In this document: positions 9,981 to 16,730 of the stretch, piece by piece
Position numbering within the stretch: position 1 is the first letter of the stretch
Layout of the letters: each line of letters begins with the position of its first letter
NCBI RefSeq assembly: GCF_900323885.1
Contig: NZ_OOHJ01000011.1
Span: forward strand, 372,001 to 436,000
Length of the DNA: 64,000 bases
Direction: 5' to 3'
From: [Actinomadura] parvosata subsp. kistnae
Lineage (GTDB): Bacteria; Actinomycetota; Actinomycetes; Streptosporangiales; Streptosporangiaceae
Translations under genes and position numbers: made by a program
The notes under the pieces: model-generated
What the model was told of the DNA's origin: nothing
The model's input: the letters and a program-made list of their open reading frames with translations, nothing else
Databases searched by the model: none

Positions 9981-10760
9981 GTGCGTACATGGTGGGCCCG
10001 CGCCGTTGTGTCCGTCCTGATGGTGCCGCTGGCCGCCGCACCGGCCGCGGCCTCCGCCCGGACGGACCCGCGTACCTGCGCGAAGGCGGCCCTGCTGTTC
10101 TGCGAGGACTTCCAGGCCCTGCCCACCGGCGGCGCGAGCAGCCTGCGCTGGGGCATCGACACCAAGCACGGCACGCTCACCGTCGAGCGCGGCGCGCGCG
10201 GGCAGAAGGTGCTGCGCGTGCACACCGAGGGCAACGGCCGCGCGTTCCTGAAGGTGGACGACTTCGCCGCGCCCGGCAACAGCTTCTACGGCCGGGTACG
10301 GCTGCGCGTCTCCGCGTTCCCGACGGCGCCGGACTGGGCGCACTACACGCTGGTCGAGGCGACCGGCGACGGGCCCGAGGTCGTCCGCCCGCTCGGCGGC
10401 CAGTACGCCCCGCCGCCCAACGGCGGTGCCGCGTACTGGGGTGTCGGCGCCGACGGCGGCCCCACCGGCGACTGGACGAACTGGCGCACCACCGCGCCCT
10501 CCGTCGCCGGGAAGTGGACGTGCGTGGAGTGGCACATGGACGCCGCCGACAACCGGATCTCGCTGTGGTTCGACGGGGTGGCCAAGCCGGAGCTCACCGT
10601 GTCCACGCGGGAGCACGGCGGCAACCCGGTGGACTTCGTCTTCCCCCGCTTCGACACGGTCAAGCTGGGCTGGCAGCTCTACCAGGCGAACCCGGCGCCA
10701 GCCAGCTTCGACGTGTGGATGGACGACATCGCGCTGAGCGGCAGGCGGGTGGGCTGCTGA
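9981..10760 (+). CDS. Secreted concanavalin-like (Cip1/polysaccharide-lyase-like) protein
   Basis: A GTG start with GAGGGAG upstream gives 259 aa. The signal peptide is RTWWARAVVSVLMVPLAAAPAAASA. The mature domain starts with LLFCEDFQALPTGG and continues as a jelly-roll (GRVRLRVSAFPTAPDWAHYTLVEA, KWTCVEWHMDAADNRISLWFDG, DVWMDDIALSG), the layout of Cip1-like and heparin-lyase-like secreted proteins of actinomycetes. It has four cysteines, likely as disulfides. Catalytic activity is not established for this type; glycan binding or lyase action is inferred. A short GCTTCCG repeat and a hairpin follow the stop. Confidence 0.75.
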   Translation: MRTWWARAVVSVLMVPLAAAPAAASARTDPRTCAKAALLFCEDFQALPTGGASSLRWGIDTKHGTLTVERGARGQKVLRVHTEGNGRAFLKVDDFAAPGNSFYGRVRLRVSAFPTAPDWAHYTLVEATGDGPEVVRPLGGQYAPPPNGGAAYWGVGADGGPTGDWTNWRTTAPSVAGKWTCVEWHMDAADNRISLWFDGVAKPELTVSTREHGGNPVDFVFPRFDTVKLGWQLYQANPAPASFDVWMDDIALSGRRVGC

Positions 10761-10772
10761 CCGCGCGCTTCC

Positions 10773-10820
10773 GGCTGCGGGCTTCCGGCTTCCGGCTTCC
10801 GGCTTCCGGCTTCCGGCTTC
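10773..10820. repeat. GCTTCCG microsatellite
   Basis: About seven copies of the heptamer GCTTCCG lie just downstream of the secreted lectin-like gene and before the hairpin. No coding role is seen. Confidence 0.8.
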
Positions 10821-10830
10821 GGGGTTGTGA

Positions 10831-10863
10831 CGAGGCCGCGCGCGGGTCACGTGCGCGGCCTCG
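10831..10863. terminator. Hairpin between convergent genes
   Basis: Perfect 11-bp inverted repeat CGAGGCCGCGC / GCGCGGCCTCG with an 11-nt loop. It lies between the convergent genes ending at 10,760 and 10,876. No clear U-tract, as is common in GC-rich actinomycetes. Confidence 0.6.
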
Positions 10864-10875
10864 CTTGCGGCGGCG

Positions 10876-11291
10876 TCAGGAGACGGTCAGGTAGAACGCG
10901 GTCTCCGCGGCCCACCGGGAGCCGGCCTGGCTGTAGACGGCGATCGTCCGCTCGGCCACGCTGCGGGGCAGGTCACGGCGGACGCACGCGCGGGCGCCGC
11001 GTTCCACCGACAGCGAGCGCGGGTGGTCGTGCCGGCCGATGGGCGTGACGTGGATGGCCACCTCGCCGTCCAGGTCGACGACCTGGTTGAGGAGCACGCA
11101 GTAGACGCCACGGGACGGGTGCCAGACGTCGTCCACGTGCTTGCTCTCGGCCACCGAGCCGTCCGCCTCGATCGTGGCGGAGGCCTGGGCGAACGGGGTC
11201 TCCGCGGCGGCGGCCCCGGTGTGAGGAGGGCGGCGGCGGCCATGGCGGCGGCGGTGAGCGTCCCGGTGGCGGATCGCCTGATGGTGTTCAT
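10876..11291 (-). pseudogene. Small secreted protein (paralogue of the next gene), -1 frameshift after the signal peptide
   Basis: The ATG at 11,291 has AAAGGA upstream and starts a signal peptide (NTIRRSATGTLTAAAMAAAALL). The frame shifts near 11,216-11,226, next to a CCCC run; the mature part continues in another frame (ETPFAQASATIEADGSVAES, GVYCVLLN) to the stop. One added base gives about 138 aa. The mature part matches its neighbour at FAQA.ATIEADGS...K.V...W....G.YCV.L, so the two are tandem duplicates. Function is unknown; two cysteines and a beta-rich pattern suggest an extracellular protein. Confidence 0.65.
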
Positions 11292-11317
11292 GTCGGTCGT
11301 TTGTCCTTTCGGCCGGG

Positions 11318-11704
11318 TCAGGAGACCAGGAGGTCGAAGCCGCTGTCGGCCAGGCGCCCGGTATGCGTGCTGTAGACGTTGACGGTGATGGTGTTCTCCA
11401 GCCGGCAGGTGGCCGACGGGTGGCGGTAGGCGATGTGCGGCAGGCGCAGCGCGTGGCGCGGCGTGAGCTGGATGAGCGAGTCGCGCGCGTCGATGTAGTG
11501 GCTGAGCTGGACGCAGTACCGGCCGGTGCCCGCGCGCCAGGCCTTGATGACGTTCTTGCCCTCGTTGAGCGAGCCGTCGGCGTCGATGATCGCGGCGGCG
11601 CGCGCGTACGGGGCCTTGAAGTCCGCGTGCGCGGCCGGTCCGGCGATGACGGCCAGGCCGGTGGCGGCGAGCGCGAGGCAGCCGGAAAGAGCACGACTGA
11701 GCAT
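11318..11704 (-). CDS. Small secreted protein, unknown function
   Basis: The ATG at 11,704 with AAGGGGG upstream gives 128 aa. It has a signal peptide (SRALSGCLALAATGLAVIAGP, cleavage near AHA-DF). The mature part has AAAIIDADGSLNEGKNV, GRYCVQLSHYIDARDSL and ATCRLENTITVNVYS, so two cysteines probably form one disulfide. It is the intact member of a tandem pair with the gene at 10,876-11,291, 26 bp downstream on the same strand. I recognise no named family. Confidence 0.7.
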   Translation of the reverse strand: MLSRALSGCLALAATGLAVIAGPAAHADFKAPYARAAAIIDADGSLNEGKNVIKAWRAGTGRYCVQLSHYIDARDSLIQLTPRHALRLPHIAYRHPSATCRLENTITVNVYSTHTGRLADSGFDLLVS

Positions 11705-11938
11705 GAGGAATCCCCCTTTGTTGCGGCTGATAGGAGCCACAACGAAAGGTAAGTTCGCGGGGGCCGCCGCGACGCTCGCCACCCCGTGCCGGCCGATCAA
11801 GGTTTCTTGCCCGGCCGCACGTGAACTTCTGGCCCCTTCGACGCGTCCTGCCCGCCCCGCCCGCCGGGAGGTGGCCGTGCCGCGAGAGCGCGGCGGCTGA
11901 CTCGTCCTTTACCGGTGCCGCGCGCCGTTACACGCGGA

Positions 11939-11964
11939 AGCGGCCCCGTACGTGCGGGGCCGCT
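11939..11964 (-). terminator. Hairpin downstream of the SPW-repeat gene
   Basis: Perfect 10-bp inverted repeat AGCGGCCCCG / CGGGGCCGCT with a 6-nt loop, 20 bp past the stop of the minus-strand gene at 11,984. Confidence 0.65.
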
Positions 11965-11983
11965 CCCTCTGATCTGTCGTGTC

Positions 11984-12340
11984 TCAGGCGTGGGCGGATC
12001 GGTGGCCGCGCATCTGGGGCACGGCGACCCACAGCCCGGCCGCGACGGCCAGGACGCCGGCGATCCACGCCGTCCACGCGGCGCCCATCTGGTCCTGGAA
12101 CCCGAAGACCCACGGGGCGACGATGAGCAGGACGCCCAGCACCACGTGCGTCCACTCGCTCATCAGCGCGCCGGGCACACCCAGCGACCACAGGGCGCCG
12201 ACGGCCAGCAGGGCGCCCAGGATCACGAGCGACCAGGTGCCGCCCGCGGTGTCGGGGGTGAACCAGAGCGGGGTCAGCGCCGTCACCACGCCCACGACGA
12301 ACGCCAGCCAGTCCTGCCAGCGGACCCACTTCCTGTCCAT
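11984..12340 (-). CDS. SPW-repeat membrane protein
   Basis: The ATG at 12,340 with GGAGG upstream gives 118 aa with four transmembrane helices arranged as two SPW-type halves (WQDWLAFVVGVVTALTPLWF and SEWTHVVLGVLLIVAPWVFG). The conserved P-W after the first helix of each pair is the hallmark of PF03779. It is a small inner-membrane protein of unknown role. It is divergent from a general-stress protein. Confidence 0.85.
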   Translation of the reverse strand: MDRKWVRWQDWLAFVVGVVTALTPLWFTPDTAGGTWSLVILGALLAVGALWSLGVPGALMSEWTHVVLGVLLIVAPWVFGFQDQMGAAWTAWIAGVLAVAAGLWVAVPQMRGHRSAHA

Positions 12341-12526
12341 GAGACCACCTCCTCGGCCGGTCGCCTGCCTCATCCTTTCGTGCCTGCGGCGACGGCCCAG
12401 CCGGTTGACTTCCGAGCACTCACCGATGAGGAGTGCCACCTTCTATGTAACGACTTGACCCGGCGTTCCGCAACTTGTGCCGACCCCTTCCCCGAACAGG
12501 ACCGATGCCGGGAACTTACAACTGAA

Positions 12527-12552
12527 GTTTGATGTTTACTGCAAATGGGAAG
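12527..12552 (+). promoter_or_regulatory. Possible sigma-B/F-type promoter of the stress protein
   Basis: GTTT at 12527-12530 and GGGAAG at 12547-12552, 16 nt apart, are close to the actinobacterial sigma-B/F pattern GTTT-N14-17-GGGTAA (two mismatches). They lie 35 bp before a GSP17M-like gene, which makes general-stress control plausible. Similarity only. Confidence 0.35.
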
Positions 12553-12586
12553 GAAAGTAGACGGAGATCGAGGAAGGAGCACTGTC

Positions 12587-13069
12587 ATGGTTCTGGCCGG
12601 CCCGCTCACCGGCGGGCAGCCCGCGACCAGCGTGGGCTCTTACACCACCCATGAGCAGGCACAACACGCCGTGAGCTTCCTGGCCGACAACGACTTTCCG
12701 ATCGACCGGGTCAGCATCGTCGGCTCGGACCTGCGGCTCGTCGAGACCGTCCTGGGCCGCCTCACGCCGGCGCGCTCCGCCCTGGGCGGGGCGGGCACCG
12801 GCGCCTGGATCGGCCTGCTGGCCGGTCTCATCAGCGGCATGGCCGGCGCCGGAGCGGCCTCGCTCCTGGCCATCGGGATGATCGGGGCGCTGTTCGGGGC
12901 CGCGTTCGGCGCCGTGTTCGGCCTGGCGGCGCACGCCTCCACACGCAAGCTCAAGGGGCTCGTCTCGCACAGCAACGTCGTCGCCCAGCGGTACGAGGTG
13001 CTGGTCCCGCACGACCTGGCGGAGGAGGCCCGCAACCTGCTGATCAAGCACGAGTGGCGCACGAGCTGA
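12587..13069 (+). CDS. General stress protein 17M-like domain protein
   Basis: The ATG with GAAGGAG upstream gives 160 aa. An N-terminal YflT/GSP17M-like domain (VGSYTTHEQAQHAVSFLADN, DRVSIVGSDLRLVE) is followed by a glycine/alanine-rich hydrophobic pair of helices (LLAGLISGMAGAGAASLLAIG) and a C-terminal beta-alpha segment (YEVLVPHDLAEEARNLL). Such proteins are membrane-associated and stress-induced in Bacillus and actinomycetes; the biochemical role is unknown. The upstream region carries a possible sigma-B-type promoter. Confidence 0.82.
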   Translation: MVLAGPLTGGQPATSVGSYTTHEQAQHAVSFLADNDFPIDRVSIVGSDLRLVETVLGRLTPARSALGGAGTGAWIGLLAGLISGMAGAGAASLLAIGMIGALFGAAFGAVFGLAAHASTRKLKGLVSHSNVVAQRYEVLVPHDLAEEARNLLIKHEWRTS

Positions 13070-13088
13070 GACATCTGCCCGCCAACCT

Positions 13089-13100
13089 CTCAACGTTGAG
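13089..13100. promoter_or_regulatory. Palindromic operator candidate, upstream copy
   Basis: Perfect 12-bp palindrome CTCAACGTTGAG immediately upstream of the -35 element at 13,105. Its 10-bp core recurs downstream of the -10. Confidence 0.6.
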
Positions 13101-13104
13101 CTAT

Positions 13105-13135
13105 TTGACAACAGACTATCCGACCGCCTTATGCT
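13105..13135 (+). promoter_or_regulatory. Promoter of the secreted beta-propeller gene
   Basis: Consensus -35 TTGACA (13105-13110) and -10 TTATGC/TATGCT (13129-13135) with an 18-19 nt spacer. Flanked on both sides by the TCAACGTTGA palindrome. Confidence 0.6.
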
Positions 13136-13151
13136 CGGCTACGTCAATATC

Positions 13152-13161
13152 TCAACGTTGA
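13152..13161. promoter_or_regulatory. Palindromic operator candidate, downstream copy
   Basis: Second TCAACGTTGA palindrome, 62 bp from the first and about 20 bp beyond the -10, suited to repression by a dimeric regulator bound on both sides of the promoter. No regulator gene is adjacent. Confidence 0.55.
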
Positions 13162-13176
13162 AAGGTTGGCCTCCTG

Positions 13177-14082
13177 ATGCGCCGCCACCTCGCCGCCGCA
13201 CTGCTCGCTCTCGGGCTGATCGCCTCGACGGGCGCGCCCGCGCAGGCGTCGGAGTTCCCCAGCACGATCCGCCTTCCCGACGGGTTCCAACCCGAGGGCG
13301 TCCTGACCGGCCCCGGCCCGTTCGCCTATGTCGGCTCCATGGCCGACGGCTCGATCTACCGGGTCGACCTGCGCACCGGCCGCGGCGCCACCTTCAGCAA
13401 GGGGCCCGGCACCCAGGCGCTCGGCCTGCACGCCGACGGGCACGGCCACCTGTTCGTGGCCGGCGGCACCGGCGGCGACCTGCGCATCCTCGACGCCCGC
13501 AGCGGCCGGCCGCTCGCCACCCACCGGCTGACGACCGGGGCCGCCTTCGTCAACGACATCACCTTCGCCCAGGGCGCCGCGTGGATCACCGACTCCACCA
13601 ACCCCGTCCTCTACAAGCTGCCGCTGCGCGGCGACCGGCTGCCCGGCCCGCCGGTCCGGATCCCCCTCACCGGCGACATGACGTACGGCTCCGGCTTCAA
13701 CGCCAACGGCATCACCCCCACCCCCGACGGCCGGGCCCTGCTCGTCGTGCAGTCCAACACCGGCGACCTGTTCCGCGTCGAGCCGTCCGGCGCCACCCGC
13801 CGGGTGGACCTGCACGGCGAGACCCTGGCGGAGGGCGACGGCCTGCTGCTGCACGGCCGGACCCTCTACGCCGTACAGAACCGGTGGAACGCCGTGGCCG
13901 TCCTCCAGCTCAACGATGACGGCACCGAGGCGCGCGTGGTCCGCCGGTTGCGCAGCGAGCGGTTCGACTGCCCGGCGACGGTGGCGGCGTTCGGGTCGCG
14001 GCTGTACCTGCCGAACGCCCGCTTCGACACGACGCCGACGCCGCGGACGCCGTACACGCTGGTCGCGATCCCCCGCCAGTAG
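13177..14082 (+). CDS. Secreted SMP-30/gluconolactonase-like beta-propeller
   Basis: ATG start with AAAGG upstream; 301 aa. Signal peptide RRHLAAALLALGLIASTGAPAQA, then a six-bladed propeller of the SMP-30/strictosidine-synthase-like type (PDGFQPEGVLTGPGPFAYVGS, GSIYRVDLRTGRG, FVNDITFAQGAAWITDSTNP, NANGITPTPDGRALLVVQSNTGDLFRV). The N-D and N-G-I blocks match calcium-proximal residues in SMP-30 proteins. Likely an extracellular lactonase or ligand-binding protein; the substrate is not evident. Monocistronic, with a strong bracketed promoter. Confidence 0.8.
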   Translation: MRRHLAAALLALGLIASTGAPAQASEFPSTIRLPDGFQPEGVLTGPGPFAYVGSMADGSIYRVDLRTGRGATFSKGPGTQALGLHADGHGHLFVAGGTGGDLRILDARSGRPLATHRLTTGAAFVNDITFAQGAAWITDSTNPVLYKLPLRGDRLPGPPVRIPLTGDMTYGSGFNANGITPTPDGRALLVVQSNTGDLFRVEPSGATRRVDLHGETLAEGDGLLLHGRTLYAVQNRWNAVAVLQLNDDGTEARVVRRLRSERFDCPATVAAFGSRLYLPNARFDTTPTPRTPYTLVAIPRQ

Positions 14083-14139
14083 CTCTCCGCGCGGCCCTGG
14101 AGCACGACCGCCCACCGCGCCCGCGTTCCTGGGAGATCG

Positions 14140-15621
14140 TCAGGGCCAGGCTCGGAGCTCGTCGCCGTCCGGGTCCTCCAGCAGCTCCCACGTGCCGCCG
14201 ATGCGCATGGTGGCGCGGCGGGCGGTGTCGTAGCGGTCCCAGCCGGGGTCGCCGGTCGTGGCAAAGGCCACCCAGGCCGCGTGCGTCCGGGCGGCCAGGT
14301 CCGGCGGCGGCGCGTCCGGGCCGAGCAGGGCCTGGGGGCCGTGCAGCGCGGGCAGGCCGGTGACGTCGAAGACGAACGGCAGCTCCACGGCGTGGGCCGC
14401 GCCCAGCTCCCCGCCGAGCGCCTTCGAGCGCCACGCGAACGAGTAACGGTAGGTGGCGGCGGCGCTGCCGGCGTGCGCGTCGGCGAGGCGGCGGCTGCCC
14501 ACGCCGAACAGGGCGTCGCCCATGATGGCCGCGCGCAGCTCCCCGTGCGACGCGTGCGGCCTGGCCTTGCGGTAGGCCGCGACGAGGTGGGCGGGCCGCG
14601 GGTGCGAGCGGGCCGCGGCGGCCTCCACGTCCGCCGCCGTCGAGGTGGACAGGCTCCCGAACGGCGCCAGGTACAGGTTGCCCTCCTCCGTGTTCGTGCC
14701 CACCAGCAGCTCCACGTCCGCGCCCCGTCCAGCGGCCACGGCCGCGGCCGGCTGCCGGTCGAGCACGACGCTGAACGGGCTCAGCCCGATGAGCGGGTCC
14801 CGATGGGTCTCGGTGCTCAGGTCGAGGCCCGACAACTCGGGCATGACCTCGACGAGCCGCCGGTCGGGAACGGCGGCGAAGGCGCCGGCGTGCGGCTCGA
14901 CCCCGAGCGCGCGGGCCGCCGCGCGGGTCACCCGGGCGGCCTGCTCCGGGGTGAACGCCCCCAGGCCGCTGCCGCTCTGCACGATCGCCCGCCGGAACAG
15001 CCCCTCGGACTCGGGGGTGGCCAGCACGGCGCCCACGATCGTGGCGCCCGCGGACTGGCCGGACAAGGTGACCCGGTCCGGGTCGCCGCCGAACGCGGCG
15101 ATGTTCTCGCGCACCCAGCGCAGGGCGGCGATCACGTCCAGCAGGCCCCGGTTGGCGGGCGCGCCGGGCAGGTCGAGGAAGCCCGCGATGCCCAGCCGGT
15201 AGTTGAGCGTCACGAGGACGACGCCGTCGCGGGCGAAGGCGGCGCCGTCAAGGACGCCGGCCCGGGCGGAGCCCGCCACGAACCCGCCGCCGTGCACGAA
15301 CACCATCACGGGCAGGCGCTCCCCCGCCGCTTCCGGCGTCCACACGTTGACGGTCAGGAAGTCGTCGCCGGGCACCCAGCCCGGCCCGAAGTACGGGGTC
15401 ATGTCCACGCTGCCGAGCCGGCGTTCGGCCTGCGGCGCGGTTGGCCCCGGCGCGGTGGCGTCCCGCACGCCGTCCCAGGGGGCGTGCGGCCTCGGGGCGG
15501 CGAACCGGGCGGCGCCGGTCGGCGCGGCGGCGTACGGGATGTTCATGAACGCGATGGTGCCGTCGCGCCGCAGCCCGCGCACGAGCCCCTGGGCGGTGCG
15601 GACGGTGTCGTGGCGGCTCAT
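14140..15621 (-). CDS. Type-B carboxylesterase (alpha/beta hydrolase)
   Basis: The ATG at 15,621 overlaps the stop of the upstream lactonase-like gene (ATGA), so the two are co-translated. 493 aa, normal for the COesterase family. Visible signatures: G-T-I-A-F-..-IPYA near the N-terminus, oxyanion HGGGF (about residue 110), nucleophile elbow GQSAGA, and the acidic block EEGNLYLAPF. The catalytic His is probably in GAAHAVELPFVF. It hydrolyses carboxyl esters; cytoplasmic because no signal peptide is present. It may act on the product or precursor of the lactone hydrolase. Opposite strand to the regulator at 16,731. Confidence 0.88.
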   Translation of the reverse strand: MSRHDTVRTAQGLVRGLRRDGTIAFMNIPYAAAPTGAARFAAPRPHAPWDGVRDATAPGPTAPQAERRLGSVDMTPYFGPGWVPGDDFLTVNVWTPEAAGERLPVMVFVHGGGFVAGSARAGVLDGAAFARDGVVLVTLNYRLGIAGFLDLPGAPANRGLLDVIAALRWVRENIAAFGGDPDRVTLSGQSAGATIVGAVLATPESEGLFRRAIVQSGSGLGAFTPEQAARVTRAAARALGVEPHAGAFAAVPDRRLVEVMPELSGLDLSTETHRDPLIGLSPFSVVLDRQPAAAVAAGRGADVELLVGTNTEEGNLYLAPFGSLSTSTAADVEAAAARSHPRPAHLVAAYRKARPHASHGELRAAIMGDALFGVGSRRLADAHAGSAAATYRYSFAWRSKALGGELGAAHAVELPFVFDVTGLPALHGPQALLGPDAPPPDLAARTHAAWVAFATTGDPGWDRYDTARRATMRIGGTWELLEDPDGDELRAWP

Positions 15622-16541
15622 CGGGCGTCCTCCGCGAGGTCGGCGAACGGGGCCCAGTCCTTGACGGCGAACCCGTTCCCCTCGCGGACCACCTCGGCGG
15701 CCCCGTGCCCGCCCAGGTGCGCGGGGAACACCAGCGCGCGATGGTCGGCGGCCCAGCCGAGGATCCGGCGGCGGGTGGCGCGCGCCCCGGCCGGGTCCTC
15801 GCAGAAGCAGCTGTTCGCGTCCGGCTCCACGATCTGCACCGGGTTGTGCAGCAGGTCGCCGACGAACACCGCGCGGTCCGTACCCGAGGCGAGGGTCAGC
15901 ACCGAGGACCCCGGCGTGTGCCCCGGCGCGAGGTCCAGGCGCAGGTTGGCGTCGATCGTGTACGAGCCCTCCCACAACGTCGTCAGCCCCGCCTCGTGGA
16001 CGGGGGCCACGCTGTCCTCGAACACGTTCTGGTTGCCCCGCCCGAGTACCGACCGGTGCTCGTTCGCCGGGTTCCAGAAGTCGAAGTCGGCCCTGGCGAT
16101 GAGGTACGTGGCCTTCGGGAAGGTCGGCACCCAGGAGCGGCCGTCCAGGAACGTGTTCCAGCCGACGTGGTCCACGTGGAGGTGCGTGTTCACCACGACG
16201 TCCACGTCCTCGGGGCGCACGCCGGCGGCGGCCAGGTTGTCCAGGAAGTCGGTGTCGAGCCGGCTCCAGACGGGGGCGTAGGGACGCTCCTTGTGGTTGC
16301 CGACGCCGGTGTCGACGAGGATGATCCGTCCCTCGCTGCGCAGCAGCCAGGTCTGGATCGCGGAGTTCACGATCCGCGTGCCCGGGTCCACGAAGTGCGG
16401 CTCCAGCCAGGAGGAGTGCTCCTCCCAGGTGCGTGGCGAGCTCTCCGGGAAGAACGTCTCCGGCGTCATGTGGACCGGGCCGTAGTATTCACGAACCCTC
16501 GTGACCGTCACGTCACCGAGAGTGATTTCGTTGGCAGGCAA
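15618..16541 (-). CDS. MBL-fold hydrolase, lactonase-like
   Basis: I favour the TTG at 16,541 because AAGGA lies 7 nt upstream and the product begins PANEITLGDVTVTRV; an ATG at 16,616 has no ribosome site. 307 aa. It has the metallo-beta-lactamase metal motif THLHVDH (about residues 117-123), GHTPGSSVL for the next ligand, the bridging aspartate in VFVGDLLHNP, and a late histidine in FPAHLGG. The architecture resembles AHL lactonases and related quorum-quenching or lactone hydrolases, with a dinuclear zinc site expected. First gene of an operon with a carboxylesterase, divergent from a LuxR ATPase regulator. Confidence 0.85.
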   Translation of the reverse strand: MPANEITLGDVTVTRVREYYGPVHMTPETFFPESSPRTWEEHSSWLEPHFVDPGTRIVNSAIQTWLLRSEGRIILVDTGVGNHKERPYAPVWSRLDTDFLDNLAAAGVRPEDVDVVVNTHLHVDHVGWNTFLDGRSWVPTFPKATYLIARADFDFWNPANEHRSVLGRGNQNVFEDSVAPVHEAGLTTLWEGSYTIDANLRLDLAPGHTPGSSVLTLASGTDRAVFVGDLLHNPVQIVEPDANSCFCEDPAGARATRRRILGWAADHRALVFPAHLGGHGAAEVVREGNGFAVKDWAPFADLAEDAR

Positions 16542-16730
16542 GGGGCCATCCTTGAACTTGACGATGCGTGATGGATGCGGGCGGATCCGCCGCCGTCCAT
16601 CGTGCGCCGCTCCCATGGGGCGGCGGTATGCGTCAGTTGACTGCAATCGGGCTTGCTACCGTGACAGACGGGTGTGCGGACCTGCGGTCATGCCGCAGGG
16701 TCCGTGGTCGGTGCGACTCCTGGAGGTCCT

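Noticed and set aside
16637..16665. TTGACT promoter of the LAL regulator
   Set aside because: No acceptable -10 hexamer at 16-18 nt.
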